64,000 nucleotides of DNA from DAIDJD01 sp035485275. Lineage in GTDB: Bacteria > Oederibacteriota > JAJYGY01 > DAIDJD01. The DNA lies in NCBI GenBank assembly GCA_035485275.1, contig DATHOE010000021.1:62001-126000 (forward strand), in the 5' to 3' direction. Below the pieces are notes generated by a model. That model searched no databases, was not told the origin of the DNA, and worked only from the letters and a program-made list of their open reading frames with translations. Below, in pieces: positions 54,265-63,390 of the stretch (the first letter of the stretch is position 1; the number at the start of each line of letters is the position of its first letter). Position numbers and translations under genes: made by a program.

Positions 54265-55389
54265 ATGGCTAGCACAGAGATCGACTACACCGCCGAAGGC
54301 CAGGCGGTGGACCTGGAATTGATGCGCGGACTGGCTCTTGGCGGCAAGAGCAGCCTGGAGCTGGAGTTTTTGGTTTCCAGCCAGTCCGCCGGCAAGGCGG
54401 ACTACCAGGCCCTGGCCCTGACCGTGGCCAACCTCAGCGTGCCGGACGAGGACGCCAAGGCGACCTTTGAACGGCTGATCGTCCACCAGGAGCGCATGCA
54501 GGCCGCGCTGGGCCGCCACGTCGGCATGAAGGCCGCGGCCATGGACCTGCTGGAGAACGTCGAGCGGGCGCTCAAGGTGGAGGCCGACAGCGCCTCCCCG
54601 AGCTACTGGCAGCTCGAGCAGATGGCCTACCGCGACCAGCTGACGGGCCTGCGCAATTTCCGCTTTTTCTCGACGCGCATCGTCGAGGAAGTCCAGCGCG
54701 CCAAGCGCTACCGCCACCAGCTGTCCCTGCTCATGCTGGACATCGACCACTTCAAGAAATTCAACGACACCCACGGGCACCAGGCCGGCAACCACGCCCT
54801 GCAGCACCTGGCGCGGGTTGTCGGCGACACGGTCCGCGACACCGACAGCGTCGCCCGCTACGGCGGCGAGGAATTCGCCTTCATCCTGCCCGAAACCAGC
54901 AAGCGGCTGGCCTTCGAGCTGGCGGAGCGGGTGCGGGCCAACGTGGAATCCAGCCCGGTGGTCCTCCAGGGCCACCACCACAAGATCACCGTCTCGCTGG
55001 GGCTCGCCACCATCCCCCGGGACGCCTTCAGCTGGCAGGCCCTGGTGGAGGCCGCGGACCAGGCCCTGTACCAGAGCAAGCAGAGCGGCCGCAACCGGGT
55101 GACCCTCTTCGCCCCGGGCAACAGCGTGGTGTTCCGCTACCGTCCCGAGGCGGGCGCGCGCATCGGCAGCTGCAGCGTGGTGGGCAACTTCAACGGCTGG
55201 GACCCCCTGGCCGACCCCATGAACGCCCAGGAGGACGGCGCCTTCTGGCTCAAGGTGGGGCTGATCCCCGGCACCTACGAGTACAAGTTCGTGGTCAACC
55301 AGGAACAGTGGATCGCCGATCCCCTCGCCCCCGAGCGCATTTCGGACGGATACTGGGGCCACAACAGCATTCTGCACCTCAAAGGGTGA
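54265..55389 (+). CDS. Diguanylate cyclase fused to a CBM48-like domain
   Basis: A 374-aa protein. Residues 1-120 form a helical sensor-like region. The GGDEF domain (about 125-290) has DQLTGLRNFRFF, LDIDHFKKFNDTHGHQAGN and the active site YGGEEF (about 198-203); RDTD five residues before it is a product-inhibition I-site. So it should make c-di-GMP. The last 70 residues (305-374) match a glycogen-binding CBM48/AMPK-beta domain: VVGNFNGWDP, GTYEYKFVVNQEQW and the end HNSILHLKG. That pairing suggests control by stored polysaccharide. No transmembrane part. Confidence 0.85.
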   Translation: MASTEIDYTAEGQAVDLELMRGLALGGKSSLELEFLVSSQSAGKADYQALALTVANLSVPDEDAKATFERLIVHQERMQAALGRHVGMKAAAMDLLENVERALKVEADSASPSYWQLEQMAYRDQLTGLRNFRFFSTRIVEEVQRAKRYRHQLSLLMLDIDHFKKFNDTHGHQAGNHALQHLARVVGDTVRDTDSVARYGGEEFAFILPETSKRLAFELAERVRANVESSPVVLQGHHHKITVSLGLATIPRDAFSWQALVEAADQALYQSKQSGRNRVTLFAPGNSVVFRYRPEAGARIGSCSVVGNFNGWDPLADPMNAQEDGAFWLKVGLIPGTYEYKFVVNQEQWIADPLAPERISDGYWGHNSILHLKG

Positions 55390-55406
55390 CTTTTAAGGCC
55401 GTTCGA

Positions 55407-56249
55407 ATGGACTCCGTCAGGCATTCCCTGAAACTCTTCGCCACCGACCTGGACGGCACCGTGCTCATCGACCGCGGCGTCGAGGGAAGCCACGCCACGC
55501 CGCGCATCAAGGCGGCGTTGCGCGCGCTCCAGGACGCGGGCGTGGTGGTGTGCCTGGCCTCGGGCCGCATGCACGAGAGCATCCGCATCATCGCCGCGGA
55601 GATGGGCATCCGCGGCCCCATCATCAGCTACAACGGCGCCATGCTGCGCGGGGCCGACGACGAGATGCTCGACAGCCACACCCTGGACCCGGCCCTGGCC
55701 GAGGAGGTGGTGGCCCTGGCCGAGGCGCAGAACCTGCCCCTGAACTACTACCTCGGCGGCGTGCTCTACGCGCGCCGCATCCAGCCCTGGTGGGACCTCT
55801 ACCACGGCCGCACCTCCTCGCCCATGCGGGAAGTGGCCAGCCACCGCGAGCTGGCGGGCTCCTCGCCCTACAAGCTGCTCATCTACGCGGACGCAGCGCG
55901 CATCCGCTCCCTGCGCGACAGCCTGGCGCCGCACTGGTCCTCGCGCTGCACCCTGATGATCACGGCCGACGAGTACCTGGAGATCCTGCCCCTGGGCGCG
56001 GACAAGGGGCGCGCGCTGTCCCTGTTGGCGGGGCACCTGGGGCTGCAGGCGGGCCAGGTGGTCGCCGCCGGGGACGGCTGGAACGACCTGGGCATGCTGG
56101 GCTGGGCGGGCCTGGGCGTGGCCATGGAGTCCGGGCGCGCGGAGCTGCGCGCCACCGCCGACGTCGTCGTCCCGGGTCCCGAGGACGACGGCCTGGCGCG
56201 TTTCATCGAAGAGCGGCTCCTCCCCCTGGAAGGGGCCGCCCGTGGATAG
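55407..56249 (+). CDS. Cof-type HAD-superfamily phosphatase
   Basis: A 280-aa hydrolase. Motif I is LFATDLDGTVL (two Asp), motif II ASGRM, then Lys in SPYKLLI, and motif IV GDGWNDLGML. The C2B cap (about 85-195) places it in the Cof/YidA group of sugar-phosphate and flavin phosphatases. The substrate is unknown. The ATG at 55407 lies 17 bases after the GGDEF stop. The end overlaps the next gene by 8 bases. Confidence 0.88.
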   Translation: MDSVRHSLKLFATDLDGTVLIDRGVEGSHATPRIKAALRALQDAGVVVCLASGRMHESIRIIAAEMGIRGPIISYNGAMLRGADDEMLDSHTLDPALAEEVVALAEAQNLPLNYYLGGVLYARRIQPWWDLYHGRTSSPMREVASHRELAGSSPYKLLIYADAARIRSLRDSLAPHWSSRCTLMITADEYLEILPLGADKGRALSLLAGHLGLQAGQVVAAGDGWNDLGMLGWAGLGVAMESGRAELRATADVVVPGPEDDGLARFIEERLLPLEGAARG

Positions 56250-56583
56250 GCCGGCCCAATGGGCCCTGGTGGGTGCGGCCTGGTTCCTGGCCCTGTCCGT
56301 GGCCGTCTTCGGCTACCTGGCCTGGCAGCGCCTGGAGCGCGTGGCGCCGAGCAGCCCCCAGGAGACGGCCGCGGCTGCGGTCTGGGCCGTGCAGTCCGAC
56401 GGAACCGCCCTGTGCCCCGTCACGGGCGAGCGGGTCAGCGTCGGACCCGACACGCCCAGGGTGACCTACCTGGGCCGCACCTACTATTTCTCCGGGGAGA
56501 AGGACTCCAGCGGCGTGGACGCGCGCACCCGCTTCCTGATGGACCCCGAGTCCTGGCTCCAGCACCGTCCGGCGGCGCCGTGA
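56242..56583 (+). CDS. Membrane-anchored YHS-like protein
   Basis: A 113-aa protein with one N-terminal membrane segment (about 8-28, ALVGAAWFLALSVAVFGYLAW in two parts) and a periplasmic domain with CPVTGERVSVGPDTPRVTYLG, YYFSGEKD and RFLMDPESW. This looks like a YHS metal-binding domain (CPVCG-like, F-C replaced by F-S). GTG start inside the HAD gene. Role unknown. Confidence 0.65.
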   Translation: MDRPAQWALVGAAWFLALSVAVFGYLAWQRLERVAPSSPQETAAAAVWAVQSDGTALCPVTGERVSVGPDTPRVTYLGRTYYFSGEKDSSGVDARTRFLMDPESWLQHRPAAP

Positions 56584-57182
56584 ACGTCCGCCGCCAGCAC
56601 GACCTCGATTCCGACAGCCCCCAGCGCCTGGCCCTGGTGCCGCCGCTGAAGGTGGTGGAGGTCCTGCGCCCCAGGCCCGGACAGCGCTTTCTCGACGTCG
56701 CCTGCGGCACCGGCACCTTCTTTTTCCCGGTCTTCGAGAGCATGCTCGGCAAGGGCGTTTTCCTGGCCGCGGAGTGGGACGAGGAGCGCCTGCGCCGTTT
56801 CCTCACCCGGCTGGAAAGCTACGTGGAGCACCCCGGCTACACGCGCATGGAGGTGGTGCGCACCAAGCCCGAGCGCCTGCCCCTGCCCGACCGCTGCGCG
56901 GACCTGGTGCTCATGGCTCAGGCCTACCATAACCTGGCCGACCGGGCCGCCTACCTGCTCGAGCTGAAGCGCCTGCTCGCCCCCGGAGGCACCCTCTGCC
57001 TGCTGGACTGGCACCCGGCCGCCGAGGATCCGGCCTCGGCCGGGAAAAAGACCCTGGGCCCGGACCATTCCGCCCGCGTCTCCGAGCAGCAGGCGGTGCG
57101 CGACCTGAGCGCGGCCGGCTTCCGCTGGCTGGTGGCCCACGCCGGCTTCGCCCAGCATTGGTGCCTCACAGGCAGGGTTTGA
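56580..57182 (+). CDS. SAM-dependent methyltransferase (class I)
   Basis: A 200-aa Rossmann methyltransferase. The SAM motif I is RFLDVACGTGTFFFPV, motif II ends in LAAEWDEERL, and ADLVLMAQAYHNLADRAAYL is motif IV, followed by LLAPGGTLCLLDWHP. It resembles the ArsM/UbiE-like (Methyltransf_11) group. It starts with GTG in the stop of the YHS gene (GTGA). The substrate cannot be told from sequence. Confidence 0.85.
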   Translation: MNVRRQHDLDSDSPQRLALVPPLKVVEVLRPRPGQRFLDVACGTGTFFFPVFESMLGKGVFLAAEWDEERLRRFLTRLESYVEHPGYTRMEVVRTKPERLPLPDRCADLVLMAQAYHNLADRAAYLLELKRLLAPGGTLCLLDWHPAAEDPASAGKKTLGPDHSARVSEQQAVRDLSAAGFRWLVAHAGFAQHWCLTGRV

Positions 57183-57189
57183 ACGAGCC

Positions 57190-57471
57190 ATGACGATCAC
57201 GATCGCGCAGCCCAAGGAAGGCCTCGAATCCCGCGTCGCCAAGCCGGCCCGCGTCATCCTGTACAACGACGATTGGCACACCTTCGATGAAGTCATCGGG
57301 CAATTGGTGAAGGCCGGCGCCTGCGACGCCGCCGAGGCGGAGCTCCACGCCTGGAGGGTGCACACCGAGGGCCGTTCCCTGGTCTTCCATGGGGCCCGCC
57401 GGGACTGCGACCGGGTGGCCCAGGTCCTGCGCGAGATACGCCTTCAAGTGGAGGTCGACTGGGATGATTGA
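57190..57471 (+). CDS. clpS: ClpS-type N-degron adaptor
   Basis: A 93-aa protein with the ClpS core VILYNDDWHTFDEVIGQLVKA (N-D-D-x-H/T-x-x-x-x-V, which binds the N-end residue), followed by the helix-strand HAWRVHTEGRSLVFHGARRD. It delivers N-degron substrates to ClpA/ClpC. It lacks some of the usual hydrophobic pocket residues as far as I can see, so specificity may differ. It overlaps the rhomboid gene by 8 bases. Confidence 0.8.
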   Translation: MTITIAQPKEGLESRVAKPARVILYNDDWHTFDEVIGQLVKAGACDAAEAELHAWRVHTEGRSLVFHGARRDCDRVAQVLREIRLQVEVDWDD

Positions 57472-58708
57472 GCGGGGAAGCCTACGCGACCAGCGCGGCG
57501 CCCTGGAAGCCCTGGCCCGCTGGCTGTCGGTGCGCGGGGGCTTCGAGCCCCTGCCGCAGGTCCTGCCGGGCACGGCCTCCCTGGCCCTGGGCCTCTTCGA
57601 CGCCTGCCTGGCGCGCTTCGAGGGCGGGGACCTGAGGGTGCACGCCCTGCTGGCGGACGAGGGCGGCGACCTGGGTTTCGCGGTCCATCGCGCGGAGAGC
57701 TTCCGGGCCTCCCTGAAGGCCGCCGAGCCCCTGGTGCGGGGCCGCCTGAAGGTCTGCGTGTGGCTGATCGTGGCCGACGCGGCCCGCGCCGCGGAACTGC
57801 GGGGCGTTTTTTTGCGCTTCGAGGACGGGCATTTCCTGGCCAAGACCGTGGTGGGCCGCGGCATCCTGTGCGTCGGCAGCGGCGAAGGCGAATTCAGCGG
57901 CCGTACCCAGCCCAAGCCCTCGGCCAGGGAGCTGGCGGGCGTGCTGCTCGACGCGTCCGCGGACCCGGGCCCGGACGAGGCCGAGCGGGTGCGCGAGGCC
58001 CGGGAAAGCGCGGCCCTGAACCGGCACCGCGACGAGCGCAGCGCGGCCATGATGCTGAGGCCCGGGCCCTCGCCGGCCACCTGGTCCCTGATGGCCGTCA
58101 ATGTGGCCTGCTACGCCGCGCAGATGTTCGTGGCCGGGGGCCTGGTCGGCCAGGGGGTCAGCCCCGACGTCGCGGCCAGCACGGCCATGCTGAAGCTCGG
58201 GGCCAATGAGCCGGGCCTGACCCTGCAGTCCGGCGAATGGTGGCGGGTCCTGACCAGCGCCTTCCTGCACGGCGGCTGGTGGCACCTGGGCATGAACATG
58301 TACGCGCTCTTCCTCGTGGGCGCCGTGCTGGAGCGCCTGGTGGGCCCCTGGCGCTTCGTGGCCTTCTACCTTTTCGCCGCCGTGGTGGCGGGCCTGGCCA
58401 GCGCCCTGCTGGGGACCGCGGGGTCCAGCTCCGTGGGGGCTTCCGGCGCCATCATGGGCCTCATCGGCCTGCTGATGGCCCCGCGCTTCAAAAGGGACCC
58501 CCGTTTCCCTGAATTATTGGCCGGCCGGCTGTTCCAATGGCTGGTACGGCCCGTCATTTTCGTGTTCATGCTCGGCTTGGGCCTGCGACTCTTCGACGTG
58601 CCCCTGCTCCTGGACAACGCCGCCCATCTTGGGGGCTTGCTGGCAGGGTTCGCTTTGGGGTATCTTTGGCCCTCGTTTTTGGTGCGTCCCACCCGCCGGC
58701 GGGCCTGA
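57464..58708 (+). CDS. Rhomboid intramembrane protease with N-terminal cytosolic domain
   Basis: A 414-aa protein. The first about 200 residues are soluble and unrecognised. The rhomboid domain follows, with the catalytic Ser in SSSVGASGAIMGLIGLL (GASGA) and the catalytic His in LLLDNAAHLGGLLAGFALGY, plus HGGWWHLGMNMYALFLVG, the HxxxN loop. All catalytic residues are present, so it should cut membrane helices. It overlaps clpS, so a protease adaptor and a protease are made together. The N-terminal domain is longer than in GlpG and different from it. Confidence 0.88.
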   Translation: MIERGSLRDQRGALEALARWLSVRGGFEPLPQVLPGTASLALGLFDACLARFEGGDLRVHALLADEGGDLGFAVHRAESFRASLKAAEPLVRGRLKVCVWLIVADAARAAELRGVFLRFEDGHFLAKTVVGRGILCVGSGEGEFSGRTQPKPSARELAGVLLDASADPGPDEAERVREARESAALNRHRDERSAAMMLRPGPSPATWSLMAVNVACYAAQMFVAGGLVGQGVSPDVAASTAMLKLGANEPGLTLQSGEWWRVLTSAFLHGGWWHLGMNMYALFLVGAVLERLVGPWRFVAFYLFAAVVAGLASALLGTAGSSSVGASGAIMGLIGLLMAPRFKRDPRFPELLAGRLFQWLVRPVIFVFMLGLGLRLFDVPLLLDNAAHLGGLLAGFALGYLWPSFLVRPTRRRA

Positions 58709-58749
58709 AATCCCGCCCCAGCGCCCCTTAACAAACAGCAAAGGAAGTC

Positions 58750-60603
58750 ATGGCCGTCGCCCAGCGCAAAGACCTTCATAATTTCGCCATCATCGCCCAC
58801 GTCGATCATGGCAAGACCACGCTTGTGGACGCCATCCTGAAGCAGACAGGCGTCTTCCGCACCAACGAGCACGTCATCGAGCGGATGATGGACTCCAACG
58901 ACCTGGAAAAGGAGCGCGGGATCACCATCTTCTCGAAGAACGCCTCCTACCAGTACAAGGGCGCCAAGTTCAACATCGTCGACACCCCCGGCCACGCGGA
59001 TTTCGGCGGCGAGGTGGAGCGCATCCTGAAGATGGTGGACGGCGTGCTGCTGCTGGTCGACGCGGCGGAAGGCCCCCTGCCCCAGACGCGCTTCGTGCTG
59101 AAGAAGTCCCTGGCCCTGGGCCACAAGCCCATCGTGGTCATCAACAAGATCGACCGCCACGACGCCCGGCCCCATGAGGTCCACAGCATGGTCCTGGACC
59201 TCTTCATCAGCCTGGAAGCCACCGACGAGCAGGCCGAGTTCCCCTACCTCTTCGCCTGCAGCCGCGCCGGCACCTGCCGCCTGCAGATGGAGGACCTCGA
59301 CTCCGACCTGCGCCCCCTGCTGGACATGATCGCCGCGAAGGTGCCCGGCCCCGTCGTGGACCAGGAGGCGCCCTTCCAGATGCTGGTGAGCAACATCCTG
59401 TACAACGAGTTCGTCGGCCGCATCGCGGTCGGCCGCGTCGCGCGGGGCAGGGTCGACAAGACCACGCCCCTGGTGCTGATGAAGGAGAACAAGAACATCA
59501 ACGGCCGCACCACCAAGCTGCTGGCCTTCGAGGGCATGAAGCAGGTCGAGGTCGACGGCGCCTCCGCCGGCGACATCGTGGGCCTGGCGGGCTTCGAGGA
59601 CGTCTTCATCGGCGACACCCTCTGCGCCGCGGACAGCCTGGAGGCGCTGGAGCGCATCCACGTCGACGAGCCCACCCTGAGCATGACCTTCGGCGTCAAC
59701 ACCAGCCCCTTCGGCGGGCAGGAGGGCAAGTTCGTCACGGCCCGCCACCTCAAGAACCGCCTGGAGCGCGAGCTGCTCAGCAACCTGGCCCTGCGCGTGG
59801 ACACGGGCGAGGGCGAAGGCAGCTTCGTGGTCAGCGGGCGCGGCGAACTGCACCTGGGCATCCTGATCGAGACCATGCGCCGGGAGGGCTTCGAGCTGGA
59901 GGTCGGCAAGCCCCGGGTCATCATGCACCGCGACGAGAACGGCAAGCTGAAGGAGCCCTACGAGCGCCTGATCATCGACATGCCCTCCACCGTGATGGGC
60001 GGCGTGCTGGAGCGCCTGGGCTCGCGCAAGGCCGAGATGCTCAACATGACGCCCTTCGGCGACAACCAGGTGCGCGTGGAGTTCAGCATCCCCAGCCGCT
60101 GCCTGCTTGGCTTCCGGACGGACTTCATGACGCAGACCCGCGGCGAGGGCGCCCTGCACCACGTCTTCGACCGCTACGACGACTTCAAGGGCGACGTCGA
60201 AACCCGCCACGTCGGCGTGATGTGGGCCACCGACCCCGGCGAGAGCAACGCCTACGGCATGTTCAGCGCCCAGGAGCGCGGCGTGATGTTCATCGAGCCC
60301 GGCGAGAAGATCTACGCCGGCATGATCGTGGGCGAGCACGCCCGCGAAAACGACCTCGGCGTCAACATCTGCCGCGCCAAGCAGCTGACGAACATGCGCG
60401 CCTCGGGCACGGACGACGCCCTGACCCTGACGCCCTCGCGCAAGCTGAGCCTGGAGCAGTGCCTGGAATACATCGCCGACGACGAGCTGGTCGAGGTCAC
60501 CCCCAAGACCATCCGCTTGCGCAAGAAGATCCTCGACCCCAACGAGCGCAAGAAGGCCGAGAAGAGCCGCGGCGACAAGGCCAAGGCCCAGGCGGGGAAG
60601 TAG
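58750..60603 (+). CDS. typA: Ribosome-associated GTPase TypA/BipA
   Basis: Translational GTPase that acts in 50S assembly and stress growth. G1 is AHVDHGKTTL, G2 region KERGITIFSKNA, G3 DTPGHADFGGEV, G4 NKIDRHDARP. Domain II and EF-G-like domain III (MRREGFELEVGKPRVI) follow, and the specific C-terminal domain has RASGTDDALTLTPSRKLSLE. At 617 aa it matches family size. AAAGGAAG lies before the ATG. Confidence 0.95.
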   Translation: MAVAQRKDLHNFAIIAHVDHGKTTLVDAILKQTGVFRTNEHVIERMMDSNDLEKERGITIFSKNASYQYKGAKFNIVDTPGHADFGGEVERILKMVDGVLLLVDAAEGPLPQTRFVLKKSLALGHKPIVVINKIDRHDARPHEVHSMVLDLFISLEATDEQAEFPYLFACSRAGTCRLQMEDLDSDLRPLLDMIAAKVPGPVVDQEAPFQMLVSNILYNEFVGRIAVGRVARGRVDKTTPLVLMKENKNINGRTTKLLAFEGMKQVEVDGASAGDIVGLAGFEDVFIGDTLCAADSLEALERIHVDEPTLSMTFGVNTSPFGGQEGKFVTARHLKNRLERELLSNLALRVDTGEGEGSFVVSGRGELHLGILIETMRREGFELEVGKPRVIMHRDENGKLKEPYERLIIDMPSTVMGGVLERLGSRKAEMLNMTPFGDNQVRVEFSIPSRCLLGFRTDFMTQTRGEGALHHVFDRYDDFKGDVETRHVGVMWATDPGESNAYGMFSAQERGVMFIEPGEKIYAGMIVGEHARENDLGVNICRAKQLTNMRASGTDDALTLTPSRKLSLEQCLEYIADDELVEVTPKTIRLRKKILDPNERKKAEKSRGDKAKAQAGK

Positions 60604-60621
60604 GCTAAAGGGGCGGCGCGC

Positions 60622-61641
60622 GTGGACCTGGACGACATCGACGGGCCGCTGGCGGGGGAAGCCCAAGAGGGCGGGCTCCGGCCCGACGGAGGGGGCGACG
60701 GCTCGGACTGGAGCGCGGCGGCCTTCATGGCCACCCAGCCTCTGGCCGTGCCGGCCTCCGAGGCCGTCCTGAGGGTGTGCGAGCGCATGGCCAAGGCCCG
60801 CCTCGGCCAGGTGCTGGTGGTGCCGGATTCCTGGACGCCCGGCTCCGCCGCGGACCTGCCCCCCGAACCCCTGGGCATCTTCACCGAGCGCGACCTGATC
60901 CGGGCCTTTGTCCAGCACAAGGACTCGGTGATATCCATGCGGGTCGGCGATCTGATGACCGCCCCGGTGGTCACGATCGGGCCTCAAGAGGACATCCTGC
61001 ACGCCGCCGATTTGATGACCCTGATGCGCATCCGGCGCCTGCCCGTGGTGCAGGGCGGGCGCACCCTGGGGCTCCTGACGCGCGGCCGGGTCATGGACGC
61101 CCAGAGCCGCCGCCTGGCCGACATGGCCCACCAGAACCAGGTCCTCAGGCGCAGCGTGGTGCACGACTCCCTGACCGGCCTGGCCAACCGCGTCTTGTTC
61201 GACCGGGTGCTGGCCAGTGAATTGGCCGGCATGGAACAGCGCCCCTTCGGCGTGTCCGTGCTGGAGCTGGACATCGACCACTTCAAGCGCGTCAACGACA
61301 CCTACGGCCATCCCACCGGGGATCTCGTGCTTAGCCGTTTGGCCGGGGTCCTGCGGGAGACCCTGCGCCGCGCGGATTTGGCGGCCCGGGTGGGCGGCGA
61401 GGAATTCGCGGTGGTGCTGTCCCGCGGCGGGGACAAGCCCGAGGCCGTGGCCGAGAAACTGCGCGCCGCCGTGGAAAAGGCCGTTTTCGGCGAGGCGGAC
61501 AAGCCCCTGAAGATCAGCATCAGCGTGGGCTGCGCCACGGCCAGGCCCAAGGAAGGCCCCGCGGAACTGTTCAAGCGCGCGGATGAGGCCTTGTACCAGG
61601 CCAAAAACACCGGGCGCAATAAAGTGGTGATGGCGGTTTAG
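60622..61641 (+). CDS. CBS-domain diguanylate cyclase
   Basis: A 339-aa cytosolic protein. Two CBS repeats (about 37-105 and 108-165; VGDLMTAPVVTIGPQEDIL is in the second) usually bind adenosyl compounds. The GGDEF domain (about 180-338) has DSLTGLANRVLF, LDIDHFKRVNDTYGHPTGD and VGGEEF, and RRAD five residues before GGEEF is the I-site. It is predicted to make c-di-GMP under control of the energy state. GTG start, 18 bases after typA. Confidence 0.88.
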   Translation: MDLDDIDGPLAGEAQEGGLRPDGGGDGSDWSAAAFMATQPLAVPASEAVLRVCERMAKARLGQVLVVPDSWTPGSAADLPPEPLGIFTERDLIRAFVQHKDSVISMRVGDLMTAPVVTIGPQEDILHAADLMTLMRIRRLPVVQGGRTLGLLTRGRVMDAQSRRLADMAHQNQVLRRSVVHDSLTGLANRVLFDRVLASELAGMEQRPFGVSVLELDIDHFKRVNDTYGHPTGDLVLSRLAGVLRETLRRADLAARVGGEEFAVVLSRGGDKPEAVAEKLRAAVEKAVFGEADKPLKISISVGCATARPKEGPAELFKRADEALYQAKNTGRNKVVMAV

Positions 61642-61714
61642 TCTGATTGGGTTGGTATTTTTTTGACGAAATTTACCAAATCAAAGCGTTCCTAATTCAT
61701 GGTCGGAGGACCCT

Positions 61715-61897
61715 ATGCCCGTTAAAACTCAGAAACCTGGAAATAGCCGGGGCTTGTTCGTCGCCAAGGCGAGGTTGAAGGCGGCTGCGGCCAAAAAGAA
61801 AAAAATGCGTATCGAAGGCTTGGTCTCTGCGATGCCTAAAAACCACCGTCCCCAGGAGGTCGGTTTCGGCCCGGCGCGGGGCAAAGAGGCCTGGTAG
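61715..61897 (+). CDS. Small basic 60-aa protein
   Basis: MPVKTQKPGNSRGLFVAKAR opens the protein; a Lys run (AAAKKKKMRIEG) is in the middle. About 16 basic residues of 60 make nucleic-acid binding likely. It has a GGAGG site 5 bases before the ATG and lies in a gap between convergent genes. No family recognised. Confidence 0.6.
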   Translation: MPVKTQKPGNSRGLFVAKARLKAAAAKKKKMRIEGLVSAMPKNHRPQEVGFGPARGKEAW

Positions 61898-61898
61898 C

Positions 61899-63254
61899 CT
61901 AGCCCTGCGCCTCAGTCACGTCCTTGATGCTCGCCTCGACGACCTTCAGCAGAAAATCCAATTCCGTCAGTGAAATGCACAGGGGCGGCATCAGCACGAT
62001 GACGTCGCCCAGGGGCCTGAGGATCACGCCGTATTCCCGCGCGCGGCGGCAGACCTTCGCGCCGACGGCCTCCGCATAGGCGTAGGGCCTGCGCTTGGCC
62101 TTGTCGCGCATCAGTTCCAGGCCCGCCATGAAGCCGACCTGCCGTACCTCCCCCACATGGGGCCGCTCCAGCATCCGTTCCAGGCCCGCGGCCATAAGCC
62201 CGATTTTCGGCTGCAGGCGGCTCAGGGTCTTCTCGACCTTGAACAGCTTCAGGCTTTCCAAAGCCACGGCGCAGGCCAGGGGATTGCCCGTGTAGGTGTG
62301 GCCGTGGAAAAAGGTCTTTTGTTGGGCGTAGGGGAAGAGGAAGCCCTGGTAGACGCGCCGCGTGGCCAGGGTCGCGGCCAGGGGCAGCACGCCGCCCGTG
62401 AGGCCCTTGGCCAGGGCCATCAGGTCCGGGCTCACGCCCTCCTGTTCGCAGGCGAAGAGGCTGCCCGTGCGCCCGAAGCCCGTGGCCACCTCGTCGGCGA
62501 TGAGCAGCACGTCGTGGCGGTCGCAGAGCCGGCGCAGGCCCCTTAAAAAGCCCGGGGGCGCCTTGAGCATGCCGGCCGCGCCCTGCATCAGGGGCTCCAC
62601 CACCAGGGCCGCAACCTGGCCGGATCTCTTCCGGAGCAGGGCCTCCAACTCGGCCAGGGCCCTGGCGCCTTCCTTGGGGTCTCCCGCGCCGTAGGGGCTG
62701 GCCACCTGGAGAGTCTTGAACAGCAGGGGCCGGTAGACACGGTGGAAGAGGCCGATGCCGCCCAGGCTGACCGAGCCGATCGTGTCCCCGTGGTAGGACT
62801 GGGACAGGGTGATGAAGGACTTCTTTTTGGCGCCGGCCCCGCCCTGGTTCTGCCAGTACTGGAAGGCGATCTTGAGCGCGATCTCCATGGCCGTTGAGCC
62901 GCTGTCCGAATAGAAGACCTTTTCCAGGCCCTTGGGCGCGGCCTGAACCAGGGCCGCGGCCAGCTCTATGCTGGGTTCGTTGGCCAGCCCAAGGAGGGTG
63001 GAATGGTCGAGCTTGTCCATCTGCCGGTTCAGGGCCGCCTTCAGCCGCGGGTGGCCGTGGCCGTGCACCGTGACCCAGAGGCTGGAGACGGCGTCCAGGT
63101 AGGGCAGGCCTTCGCTGTCGAACAGCGTGGCCCCCTCGCCCCGGCTGATGACCAGGGGCTCGGGATCGGCCAGCCAGTCGCGCATCTGGGTGAAGGGGTG
63201 CCAGACAAAGGCCTTGTCCTGGGCGATCAGTCGGCGGGTGCGGGCCGTGGGCAT
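61899..63254 (-). CDS. bioA: Adenosylmethionine-8-amino-7-oxononanoate aminotransferase
   Basis: PLP enzyme that makes 7,8-diaminopelargonate in biotin synthesis, using SAM as the amino donor. FVWHPFTQMRDW near the N terminus, SDSGSTAMEIALKIAFQYW, SQSYHGDTIGSVSLGG, LIADEVATGFGRTGSLFACE and the PLP lysine in MALAKGLTGG are all present; FFHGHTYTGNPLACA is also typical. At 451 aa it is slightly longer than E. coli BioA. No other bio genes are adjacent. Confidence 0.93.
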   Translation of the reverse strand: MPTARTRRLIAQDKAFVWHPFTQMRDWLADPEPLVISRGEGATLFDSEGLPYLDAVSSLWVTVHGHGHPRLKAALNRQMDKLDHSTLLGLANEPSIELAAALVQAAPKGLEKVFYSDSGSTAMEIALKIAFQYWQNQGGAGAKKKSFITLSQSYHGDTIGSVSLGGIGLFHRVYRPLLFKTLQVASPYGAGDPKEGARALAELEALLRKRSGQVAALVVEPLMQGAAGMLKAPPGFLRGLRRLCDRHDVLLIADEVATGFGRTGSLFACEQEGVSPDLMALAKGLTGGVLPLAATLATRRVYQGFLFPYAQQKTFFHGHTYTGNPLACAVALESLKLFKVEKTLSRLQPKIGLMAAGLERMLERPHVGEVRQVGFMAGLELMRDKAKRRPYAYAEAVGAKVCRRAREYGVILRPLGDVIVLMPPLCISLTELDFLLKVVEASIKDVTEAQG

Positions 63255-63390
63255 GGGCGATTCCGGAGGCTGTTAAGAAGGGGCCGGCTTTGGTACGCTG
63301 TTTGGCTCAGCCCTTAGACCTAAGTCCAAGGCCCCATCATAATCTCGGCGTGCTTCGCGGCACAAGCCGGCTTATCCTCCATCGGCGTCC

